A stretch of 64,000 nt of DNA from Rhizobium brockwellii (GTDB lineage Bacteria > Pseudomonadota > Alphaproteobacteria > Rhizobiales > Rhizobiaceae): NCBI RefSeq assembly GCF_000769405.2, contig NZ_CP053440.1:806001-870000 (forward strand), given 5' to 3'. Made by a program: the position numbers and the translations under genes. The stretch's first letter is position 1. Every line of letters starts with the position of its first letter. Shown piece after piece: positions 1 to 6,964 of this stretch. The notes beneath the pieces are model-generated. The model did no database searches, was not told the origin of the DNA, and was given only the letters and a program-made list of their open reading frames with translations.

Positions 1-602
1 CGGAAGCGGCGCGCGACCTCTACGGCGAAGAGCTCGACGAGCCACGCATGGCGGAGTTCATCAAGAATTTCGCTGCCTATCGCCTCGACGAGATCATGGG
101 CGACTGGAAACCCTATGCCGAGGTGGTGCACAATTCGCTCGAGCGGACATGCAAGCGCAACGGCGTGACCTTTCGCGACGAAGCCGCCCGGATGGTCTAT
201 GAGCGCGTTCCGACCTGGGGGCCGCATTCGGATGTCCCGGCCGGTCTCGCCAAGGTCGCCAAGGAAATCCCTTTGGTCATCCTCTCCAACGCCATGAATT
301 CGCAGATCATGTCGAACGTCGAAAAACTGGGCGCGCCCTTCCATGCGGTTTATACCGCCGAGCAGGCGCAGTCCTACAAGCCACGCTTCAAGGGCTTCGA
401 ATATATGCTCGATATGCTGGGCTGCGGGCCGGAAGACGTGCTGCATTGCTCGTCCTCCTTCCGCTATGACCTGATGTCTGCCCACGACCTCGGCATCAAG
501 AACAAGGTTTGGGTCAATCGCGGCCACGAGCCGGCCAACCCTTATTACGGTTATGTCGAAATTCCTGACATCTCGGGCCTGCCTGGCGTCGTCGGGCTCT
601 GA
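1..602 (+). CDS. Type II haloacid dehalogenase-like hydrolase (5' end outside window)
   Basis: The gene is cut by the window edge; its frame is open from base 3 and 199 residues are visible. HAD-superfamily signatures are present: the motif II serine in VILSNAMNSQ, the motif III lysine in SYKPRFKGF, and a motif IV region around CGPEDVLHCSSS. The catalytic Asp of motif I must lie before the window. The YKP block is typical of L-2-haloacid dehalogenase-type proteins, which hydrolyse small 2-substituted organic acids in the cytoplasm. The true substrate cannot be read from sequence. The stop is 13 bases before the next ATG on the same strand, so it is probably co-transcribed with the flavoprotein gene. 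Confidence 0.85.
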   Translation, partial: EAARDLYGEELDEPRMAEFIKNFAAYRLDEIMGDWKPYAEVVHNSLERTCKRNGVTFRDEAARMVYERVPTWGPHSDVPAGLAKVAKEIPLVILSNAMNSQIMSNVEKLGAPFHAVYTAEQAQSYKPRFKGFEYMLDMLGCGPEDVLHCSSSFRYDLMSAHDLGIKNKVWVNRGHEPANPYYGYVEIPDISGLPGVVGL

Positions 603-615
603 CGGAGAGAGGCGG

Positions 616-1890
616 ATGCAGTTCGAATCCTACTGGCACGACACGGCACCGGCCTTTGCCGGCGGCGCTCAAGGCGCCGTCGAAGGACATTATGACGTCG
701 CCGTCATCGGCGCCGGCTTCACCGGGCTTGCCGCGGCGCGCCAGCTTGCAAAGGCCGGCGTCAAGGTCGTGGTGCTGGAGGCCGAAAGGGTCGGCTGGGG
801 GGCATCGGGGCGCAATGGCGGACATCTCAACAACGGGCTCGCCCACAGTTTCCTGTCCGCCAAATCAGCACTCGGCGTGGAGCGGGCCGTCGCCCTCTAC
901 AAGGCGTTCGACGATTCCATCGATACGATCGAGGCGATCATTGCCGAAGAGGGAATCGACTGCAATTTCCGCCGCGCCGGAAAGCTGAAGCTTGCCTCCA
1001 AGCCGCAGCATTTCGACGCGATTGCCCGCAATTTCGAGGCCGTTCATAGAGAGGTCGATCCGGACACGGCACTTCTGACGGCGGGTGACCTGAAAAGCGA
1101 GGTCGGATCGCCCTTCCATGGCGCCATGCTCTCGAAGAAAAGCGCGATGATGCATATGGGCCGTTATGTCGCCGGGCTCGCCACTGCAACCGTGCGTCAT
1201 GGCGCCGTCATCTTCGAAAAGGCGGCCGTGACCGCCCACCGGCAGGGCAATAGTCGCCACAGCCTGACGACGGCACGAGGCACTGTCACCGCAGACCATG
1301 TGCTGGTCGCGACAGGCGCCTATACGCCCTCGCTCTTTAACTATTTCCGCCGCCGGATCATTTCCGTCGGCAGCTTCCTGATTGCCACCCGTCCGCTGAC
1401 CGACGCCGAAATCGCCGCTACGATGCCGGGTAACCGCACCTGCGTGACGTCGATGAACATCGGTAATTATTTCCGGCTATCGCCGGACAAGCGGCTGATC
1501 TTCGGCGGTCGCGCCCGGTTTTCCGCCACGTCCGATCAACGATCGGACGCAAGGAGCGGCGACATTCTCCGCGCCAGCCTGGCTGAAATCTTCCCCCAGC
1601 TTGCCGGCGTCGAGATCGACTATTGCTGGGGCGGCCTCGTCGACATGACCAAGGATCGCTATCCGCGTGCCGGCTATGTCGATGGTGTCTGGTATGCCAT
1701 GGGCTATTCCGGCCACGGCGCCCAGCTCTCCACCCACCTCGGCTTGATCATGGCCGACGCCATCCTCGGCAAAGCTGACCGTAACCCGATCAAGGGGCTC
1801 GACTGGCCGGCCGTCCCCGGCCATTTCGGAAAACCGTGGTTCCTGCCGCTCGTCGGGCTCTATTACAAGACGCTCGATCGCTTCCAGTAA
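616..1890 (+). CDS. FAD-dependent oxidoreductase (DadA/PuuB-like amine oxidase)
   Basis: A 424-residue protein of the DAO superfamily. A dinucleotide-binding fingerprint, VIGAGFTGLAAARQLAKAG, lies near residue 34, followed by GWGASGRNGGH, the flavin-contact block common in gamma-glutamylputrescine oxidoreductases and related D-amino-acid or sarcosine oxidases. The C-terminal YAMGYSGHG is the second FAD-contact motif. It probably oxidises a secondary or primary amine in the cytoplasm; the PuuB-like block suggests a polyamine or amino-acid derivative, but this is inference. The ATG at 616 follows a GGAGAGAGGCGG ribosome site; the frame is open further upstream but only overlaps the HAD gene. 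The gene ends convergently with the small minus-strand genes that follow. Confidence 0.88.
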   Translation: MQFESYWHDTAPAFAGGAQGAVEGHYDVAVIGAGFTGLAAARQLAKAGVKVVVLEAERVGWGASGRNGGHLNNGLAHSFLSAKSALGVERAVALYKAFDDSIDTIEAIIAEEGIDCNFRRAGKLKLASKPQHFDAIARNFEAVHREVDPDTALLTAGDLKSEVGSPFHGAMLSKKSAMMHMGRYVAGLATATVRHGAVIFEKAAVTAHRQGNSRHSLTTARGTVTADHVLVATGAYTPSLFNYFRRRIISVGSFLIATRPLTDAEIAATMPGNRTCVTSMNIGNYFRLSPDKRLIFGGRARFSATSDQRSDARSGDILRASLAEIFPQLAGVEIDYCWGGLVDMTKDRYPRAGYVDGVWYAMGYSGHGAQLSTHLGLIMADAILGKADRNPIKGLDWPAVPGHFGKPWFLPLVGLYYKTLDRFQ

Positions 1891-1967
1891 CGGGCCGGAT
1901 CAGTCCGATTGCAGCCGAAGCGGCTCGATGGGGGCAGGATTGCGATGAGCGCCTGCGCGGCGGTCAA

Positions 1968-2273
1968 CTACCTCGCCTCGCTGACGGGATAGATCCTGAA
2001 AATCCCAAGGCTGTTATCAGTCGTGATCGCTGCAATACCCGCCTCATATGCGGCGCGGACGATTGCCTCATGCAATTTCTCCGGCTCGCTCTCTCCGGTA
2101 AGGACCTCCAAACAGATTCTCACCGCCGTGAGAAATTCCTCACCATCGTCGGTGGGCCATTCCTTCAGCAACAGTTGGGCAGCCTCGCGAGCGGTATGGA
2201 TCACCTTGCGATCTTTCCCTTCCGCAAAAACCAGAATTATCGTTGGGAAACTTTTGAACATATCGAATCTCAT
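1968..2273 (-). CDS. DUF982 domain protein
   Basis: A 101-residue protein of the small DUF982 family, which is widespread in Rhizobiaceae and has no known function. The family pattern is visible: an N-terminal strand (FPTIILVF), the HTAREAAQLLLKEWP block, then AVRICLEVLTG and a helical YEAGIAA end. The start at 2273 is chosen because AGGGGG lies just upstream; the frame is open for 35 more codons with unnatural composition. It lies 77 bases after the 84-residue gene and could be the last gene of operon B. Its stop is 77 bases from the convergent oxidoreductase gene. Confidence 0.7.
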   Translation of the reverse strand: MRFDMFKSFPTIILVFAEGKDRKVIHTAREAAQLLLKEWPTDDGEEFLTAVRICLEVLTGESEPEKLHEAIVRAAYEAGIAAITTDNSLGIFRIYPVSEAR

Positions 2274-2350
2274 TGCCCCCTGAACTCCGCGGGACGGCCA
2301 GTGCCAATGCCGGGCCATGGTTTCGGACCGGGATTGGCCACACATGCTCG

Positions 2351-2605
2351 TCAACCATCTTCCGTGTCGTTTCGACAATCACGTCGTCTTTCTTCCCGTT
2401 GGTGGGAAGCAAGCTTGGCTTTTAGCTCGCGGGCTGCCGCCTCAAGGAGCCGATTGAATTCTTCGGAGGTCACGCCATCCGCGCGCATCACCATGGCGAT
2501 CAGTGGATCACCAAGAGCTTCGGTTATCGTCAGCTCATCGTTCTTTCCGGCAGTTGCGCCAACGGAGCAACAATATCCCGAGGAAAATAGTGCGATCATG
2601 GACAT
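2351..2605 (-). CDS. Small conserved-type protein coupled to the ThiF gene
   Basis: An 84-residue protein, not recognised with confidence. The core, from about residue 22 (NDELTITEALGDPLIAMVMR, then ADGVTSEEFNRLLEAA), is helical and resembles short rhizobial proteins of unknown function. The first 20 residues are different in character, with a SSGYCCSVG stretch. The start codon is only 3 bases after the ThiF stop (TAG GGC ATG), so translational coupling is likely and membership of operon B is strongly suggested. A second ATG two codons later is an alternative start. The tail is highly charged. It could be an accessory protein or, more speculatively, a substrate of the neighbouring enzymes; nothing proves either. 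Confidence 0.55.
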   Translation of the reverse strand: MSMIALFSSGYCCSVGATAGKNDELTITEALGDPLIAMVMRADGVTSEEFNRLLEAAARELKAKLASHQREERRRDCRNDTEDG

Positions 2606-2608
2606 GCC

Positions 2609-3550
2609 CTACATTCGGGGTGTTTGGAGGGAGAGCAGCTTGGCCTTGTCGCCTTTGAGGTCCAATATCCATTGGCGTCCCCCGGCGACCGAGTGTCTCG
2701 AAAGGCACTTTTGGGCGATCTGCGACACGGCAAGGCCGGCGACCAATGGGCTGTCGACGGTCGCCGGCGGCGCGCGTAAGTCGTCGGTTGTGACTTGGGT
2801 AGCGCAATGGCAGACGGAACATGCGTCCTCATGCACCAAGGCCAAAGGGCCTGCCATGCAATAGTTTGCAGAGCGGCCCACATGCAGATGAGGCGGCAGG
2901 CCAGCTTCCAATGCTCGACAGGCTGACAGGAGATCTTGGGCTGGACGAGAATCGCCGCCGGCGAGGATGAAGAACGGGTTATTAGCGTAGTTTGCGATTA
3001 ACCGTAGCGCCGAGGCGCCTTCCGCAAATTCCGGCAGCGCGAAGACAGTGGCCGAGAAACCCGCGGCCAGATGGGTCGCCAGCCTGTCCGTCTTCAGCCA
3101 GCCGAGATCAGCCTCGCTTGCCCATGGGAGATGGTTCAAGTCGTTCTCATCGATACGATCCGCATCCACGAGAAGGAAATGACGCGCGCCGAGGGCCGCG
3201 AGCTGTATGGCGATCTGTGAGCCCAAGCCGCCGCATCCGATGATGACGAAGTCGATTTCGCCAAACAGTGCAATGTCGCGTTGCCAAGGGCAAAGAGGCG
3301 CCAGGAAGGCGTCGTGATGATCGACTGCGGCGGAGTCGTATTCGTCCTCCGCCGGCATATCGAGAGCCTTCAACGAGACGACGAATGCAGGCCTGGTAGC
3401 ATGGGGACTCTGTTCCTCGACAGAATCGGCACTATTGCCGGTGAACAGAGCCCCCCGGCCGCCCCGCCCCAGGCTGTGGGTGACGAGGTTCGGGAAGTCG
3501 ACGGACTCGCTGGCGGCCGCCGATAATCGCTTGGACCGATAATTGACCAT
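2609..3550 (-). CDS. ThiF/MoeB/HesA-family adenylyltransferase (E1-like)
   Basis: A 313-residue protein with an E1-like fold. Its Rossmann segment FVIIGCGGLGSQIAIQLAAL starts near residue 103. The nucleotide motifs DADRIDENDLNH, the lysine in LGWLKTDRLA and the Asp in ILAGGDSRPAQD follow in the usual order. Such enzymes adenylate a C-terminal carboxylate of a protein or peptide (ThiS, MoaD, ubiquitin-like or RiPP precursors). Only one Cys pair is seen (DACSVCHCAT); the second zinc CxxC of MoeB/ThiF is absent, and the usual Arg after the asparagine motif is His. The first 100 residues are not recognisable. Its ATG overlaps the stop of the upstream HExxH-like gene by one base (TGATG), so the two are translated together. 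Confidence 0.82.
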   Translation of the reverse strand: MVNYRSKRLSAAASESVDFPNLVTHSLGRGGRGALFTGNSADSVEEQSPHATRPAFVVSLKALDMPAEDEYDSAAVDHHDAFLAPLCPWQRDIALFGEIDFVIIGCGGLGSQIAIQLAALGARHFLLVDADRIDENDLNHLPWASEADLGWLKTDRLATHLAAGFSATVFALPEFAEGASALRLIANYANNPFFILAGGDSRPAQDLLSACRALEAGLPPHLHVGRSANYCMAGPLALVHEDACSVCHCATQVTTDDLRAPPATVDSPLVAGLAVSQIAQKCLSRHSVAGGRQWILDLKGDKAKLLSLQTPRM

Positions 3551-4995
3551 CACATCGCCTCCATCTCGCTGGGCGCAACTCCGCGGATCGTCGCGGCGTA
3601 GTGACCGTAGTCCTCGCCCATCGCATAGTCGGGGGTCTTCACAATCACGTGGAATTTGCCGTCGTACCACAGGCTGACATTGTCGCCGCTGTGATCGATC
3701 TCTCGCCGGCCCATCCGAGGATCGATCGGCTCCTTGCCGCGCAGCAGCATCTGTCCGATATCCCAGGCTTGGCGATCGAGAACGCGCTGGCGCTCGGCAA
3801 GATGCGCCTGCCGGTGCGCAATGGGTTCTTCGGCAAGCAACTGGCCGACGAGGAACAAGATCCGACTGCTCCAGGAAGGAATGGCGGCGATGTCTGGGAG
3901 GTCGAGGAGGACATCGCCGCCGAGACGTTCGATCCCTTTCCGAGCGATGTCGATAAGCGGGACTTGCCGCGCGGCATAGGCGATTATGAATGCCGCTTTC
4001 CGGGCGCGTCGCTGAGGATCCGCCTCGGTGGATAGGCATGCCATGCGCAAGGCGCACTCCCAGGGAATGGTGTAGGCCATATGCAGGATGCTCTCGAGCG
4101 TCTGTAGGTCCTTCTTGTATGGGGAAACATATTGGAACTCACCGGGCAGGGATGCCGCCGCCGAGGTCGTATAGAACCCGAGCAGGATATTCCCCGCCTC
4201 ATGAAGCAGTTGGGCGGCTGTCGCGGCATGATCGCCGGCGCGCAATCTCTCTCTGGAAAGGACGATGAGCGCGCTGCCCGGCAATTCGTTCGAACTCGAA
4301 AAGGAGCACTGCGGTTCGCGCCGCACGCCAACGTAAAGCGTATGCAGGCCGGCGATCAGACGCTGATGGCCATACTCGTCCAAGTCCGCGATCAATGCGA
4401 AGGCCTTCTCCAGATGGTCGGCGAGTCGATCCAATTCCGCATCGTCGGTGATCGAATAGCCGGGCCGGGGGTAGTCCGGCATGCATCGGCGGAGGAGGGC
4501 TTGCATGATACGGCTTCGCGCCGGACTTTCGATGTGCACGAGGCCGATGCCGCAAGAGAGCCGGCACGCTGTCTGACGTTCGAGTTCAAGATCCGATGCG
4601 ATCAGATCCGGCTGCAGATAGCGGCCGACGACCTGCACATCGGGGCGGGCTGCCTGCCATTCCAGACTGCGCGCGAGCGCACCCATCCAGGCTGCAAGTA
4701 CGGATGAACGGTAAGGGTCGGCGCCGACCGGTCCGGCAACCGCTGGCGGAAGCTCCGGCAGACGAGTGTATCCGCCATCTGCAAGGTCGGGGAAATAACC
4801 TGACAGTGCCTCTACCCCAGCCGAACAACCGGCGAGCTTCGAAGCCGCCGCAAGCGTGCGGCCATATTCGAAGCGTCGCTTCAAAAGGTTGCGTGTTGCC
4901 ACGCGCTGCAGGGAGACGGAACTTGCCATCAGGGGATTGCGCTTGAGCAGGAGGCGCGCCTCATCTGCCAACTGTTGTATGCGGGACGCGGACAT
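3550..4995 (-). CDS. HExxH-motif peptide-modification family protein, degenerate motif (HEAGN)
   Basis: A 481-residue protein. Around residue 270 it carries QLLHEAGNILLGFY, followed by EFQYVSPYKKDLQTLESILH. This order matches, from memory, the HExxH-motif family now called aKG-HExxH peptide beta-hydroxylases: HExxH, then a Y-S-P segment, a basic RP segment, then a second His. Here the last His of HExxH is Asn and the expected Arg is absent (DLQTL), so activity may be changed or lost. There is no signal peptide or membrane segment. The ATG at 4995 has a strong GGAGG site. It is the first clear gene of operon B, upstream of and overlapping the E1-like gene. Family assignment rests on motif pattern only. 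Confidence 0.6.
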   Translation of the reverse strand: MSASRIQQLADEARLLLKRNPLMASSVSLQRVATRNLLKRRFEYGRTLAAASKLAGCSAGVEALSGYFPDLADGGYTRLPELPPAVAGPVGADPYRSSVLAAWMGALARSLEWQAARPDVQVVGRYLQPDLIASDLELERQTACRLSCGIGLVHIESPARSRIMQALLRRCMPDYPRPGYSITDDAELDRLADHLEKAFALIADLDEYGHQRLIAGLHTLYVGVRREPQCSFSSSNELPGSALIVLSRERLRAGDHAATAAQLLHEAGNILLGFYTTSAAASLPGEFQYVSPYKKDLQTLESILHMAYTIPWECALRMACLSTEADPQRRARKAAFIIAYAARQVPLIDIARKGIERLGGDVLLDLPDIAAIPSWSSRILFLVGQLLAEEPIAHRQAHLAERQRVLDRQAWDIGQMLLRGKEPIDPRMGRREIDHSGDNVSLWYDGKFHVIVKTPDYAMGEDYGHYAATIRGVAPSEMEAM

Positions 4996-5132
4996 GGCAG
5001 CCTCCGTGAGTTTGTCTTCGGGCGGATCAAGGTTGCATCTCGGGCAAAAATGCCTGAGTTCGGGACGGCTTCGTCCGGCATCGGAACGTTGCTCGTCGTC
5101 GGTTGAGAGGCACTATTCCCCAAGGGCGTCAT
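4929..5132 (-). CDS. Possible short leader ORF in front of operon B
   Basis: A 67-codon frame begins in the 5' leader of the HExxH-like gene and runs into it in another frame. Only the first half (from MTPLGNSASQ to about PNSGIF) has codon use like the neighbours. At a run of five T the good composition moves to the frame of the downstream gene, which there reads CPRCNLDPPEDKLTEAAM. There is no good ribosome site for this ORF, whereas the downstream ATG has GGAGG. It may be chance, a leader peptide, or one half of a frameshifted N-terminal extension. Confidence 0.25.
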   Translation of the reverse strand: MTPLGNSASQPTTSNVPMPDEAVPNSGIFARDATLIRPKTNSRRLPCPRPAYNSWQMRRASCSSAIP

Positions 5133-5148
5133 TCGCCCGCCAGTTTGG

Positions 5149-5180
5149 CGTTAAAAATCCGTAAAAATGACGTAAACAAT
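5149..5180 (-). promoter_or_regulatory. Three 11-bp-spaced direct repeats upstream of operon B (candidate BTAD/SARP sites)
   Basis: On the plus strand the repeats read CGTTAAAAATC, CGTAAAAATGA and CGTAAACAAT and start at 5149, 5160 and 5171, an exact 11-base period. In the direction of transcription each ends in TTTNACG. They sit between the terminator of the subtilase gene and operon B. SARP/BTAD regulators typically bind heptamers spaced by one helical turn next to the -35 box. The same motif with the same period precedes the BTAD regulator gene. Confidence 0.6.
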
Positions 5181-5184
5181 GAAA

Positions 5185-5208
5185 AAGCCTCCTCGATCGA
5201 GGAGGCTT
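5185..5208 (-). terminator. Rho-independent terminator of operon A
   Basis: A perfect 24-base dyad (arm AAGCCTCCTCGA) lies 28 bases after the subtilase stop. In the minus direction it is followed by a T-rich run (TTTTTCATTGTTT). It separates operon A from the promoter region of operon B. Confidence 0.85.
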
Positions 5209-5236
5209 GGAATTCTGGATAACGCAGCCGCGGCAG

Positions 5237-6931
5237 TCAGATCGCCAGAGCCGCCTGGACCGCCGCCCGCGCATTCGGCAGGCCCGACCCGAAGAAATAG
5301 GCCGCGTCGAGAGCGTCCTCGCTTTCTGCATTCATGCAATCCGCCGTCAGTTTCCTCGTTCCGGGTACGACAATAGCGTCCAGTCGGGACGCGGCCTTGA
5401 GAATGGACTTGACGTGGGGCCCCGAGAGGCGGTCACCGGGATTGTGGCGGCTTTTGTAGGCCCGCTGTATCAGGGCGCATAACCCCCCCACCTGCGCCGA
5501 CGCGCCTGATGTGCCCCCGAAGGGGGTGTAGTACCCGCCCCCGATGCCCGGATTGGTTCCGAACGGCACGATGGCCGACCAGGGATCGGAACCAAGATTA
5601 TAGCCGAAAATCCCCGGCAGGTCCGTCGTCAGCAGCGAGAAGTGCGAATAGTAGTATTCCCGCGTTCGAAAAGCGCTGTAGTCGTGCTGCGCGGCAAAGG
5701 GAGAAAGCCGGTCGAGGCGCAACTGATGCCTGTTGAAGATCTCCCCGTCGTCAGAGGGGGAGACTACCGTCAATCCTTCGCCGTAATTGCTGTAGCCCGA
5801 ACGGAAGCCTTCGACGGTAACGGCCCCGACTGCAATGATGCCGTTGTCGTCGGCGGCAAGACTTGCCGGATAGATCAACTGGCTCTCGCCACTGTTTCCC
5901 GCCGCGCAGACGATCGGAATGTGCCGGCTGATGGCGAGGATGAGCTGTTTGAGGATATGCCACGGGCGATCCGGATTGGAACCTTTCTGCGCAGCCTTCG
6001 GCTCCAGTTCAGGCCCACCCTGGTCAGCAACGGCAATGCGTGTGAACAGATTGGCGACATCCTGGTTTTTCCATATTTCCAGGTCGGCCTTCAGCTCATT
6101 CTTCGGATCGACGATGCTGCGTTTCGGGTCCGGCAGACCGCGCGGCATGACGATTACGTCCGCCTTTTGATGATAGGCATAAAGAAAGGCCGCAATGAAC
6201 TGCCGGACATCGTCTTCGAAGGACGTTCTGATCGAGATGAGCTTTGAGAAAGGATCTACGCCGAAATAGGGGATGACATTGCGATTGCCGCTCGTGCGCA
6301 GCTCGTCGCCGTTCCCATAGAAGGCTCCTTCCGGCGGAAGGCTTGGGGTGCCTTCTTCCGCAACAACGGCGGGTTCGCCGACGATCAGCCCTGCGCAGCA
6401 GGTGCCATGCGACGCAAAAAGGGATTCCGGATTGTAGAGCCGCCGGAGTACCCCTTCCGACGCGGCGTATTCGGCAACCAGATCACTGAGATAGTCCCGG
6501 TCGTCGTTCGAAAGGCCGATATTGCCGAGCGGAGCGATGTCGAGCCCGGCAAAGAAGGCATGCCTTTCTTCGCCGTCGAAGGACGTGGTCGTATCGAGAA
6601 TTTCGAGCACGCGCGCGCCGTAGCGATGGGTCGTCAAATCGATTGACGCCTCCCGGTCAAGCCGGGTTGCCAGATTGGGATGATCCGGAGATACGCCGAC
6701 ATCGATCAACGCAACCCGGGCGGGTCGCAACGGGCCGGCGGAAGCGATGGCATCCCAGACCGTGCCGGTGATGAGGGGATCGGGGAGCGCGCGTGCGGCG
6801 CTAGCATCAAGTGCTGGTGGCGCCGCCGGAACTGATCCGTATTCCGCGTCGACCACGCCAAGGGCAGTCAGGTGCCAGAGATAATAGTAGTTGATCGGTG
6901 CGGGCTCAGGCATTTGTGTTTGATCCGTCAT
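5237..6931 (-). CDS. Subtilisin-like serine protease (S8), cytoplasmic type
   Basis: A 564-residue protein with an intact Asp-His-Ser triad: Asp in VALIDVGVSPDHPNL (about residue 97), His in LFASHGTCCAGLIVG (about 176), the oxyanion Asn in IVCAAGNSGES (about 345) and Ser in FGGTSGASAQVGG (about 480). Two adjacent Cys directly after the catalytic His replace the usual HV of HGTHVAG. No signal peptide or prodomain is obvious; the first 60 residues are Pro/Ala-rich, so it probably works in the cytoplasm. It is the last gene of operon A, 33 bases after the PAP2-like gene and before a strong terminator. A role in maturing or destroying a peptide or protein made by the cluster is possible but unproven. 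Confidence 0.85.
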   Translation of the reverse strand: MTDQTQMPEPAPINYYYLWHLTALGVVDAEYGSVPAAPPALDASAARALPDPLITGTVWDAIASAGPLRPARVALIDVGVSPDHPNLATRLDREASIDLTTHRYGARVLEILDTTTSFDGEERHAFFAGLDIAPLGNIGLSNDDRDYLSDLVAEYAASEGVLRRLYNPESLFASHGTCCAGLIVGEPAVVAEEGTPSLPPEGAFYGNGDELRTSGNRNVIPYFGVDPFSKLISIRTSFEDDVRQFIAAFLYAYHQKADVIVMPRGLPDPKRSIVDPKNELKADLEIWKNQDVANLFTRIAVADQGGPELEPKAAQKGSNPDRPWHILKQLILAISRHIPIVCAAGNSGESQLIYPASLAADDNGIIAVGAVTVEGFRSGYSNYGEGLTVVSPSDDGEIFNRHQLRLDRLSPFAAQHDYSAFRTREYYYSHFSLLTTDLPGIFGYNLGSDPWSAIVPFGTNPGIGGGYYTPFGGTSGASAQVGGLCALIQRAYKSRHNPGDRLSGPHVKSILKAASRLDAIVVPGTRKLTADCMNAESEDALDAAYFFGSGLPNARAAVQAALAI

Positions 6932-6964
6932 GGTTGTAACCCTGTTGAGCAGCAGCTGGAGAAT

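Noticed and set aside
4929..5132. A firm call of a RiPP precursor peptide in front of the HExxH-like gene
   Set aside because: The frame lacks a good ribosome site, half of it overlaps the enzyme gene, and no core-peptide pattern is clear; kept only as a low-confidence feature and finding.
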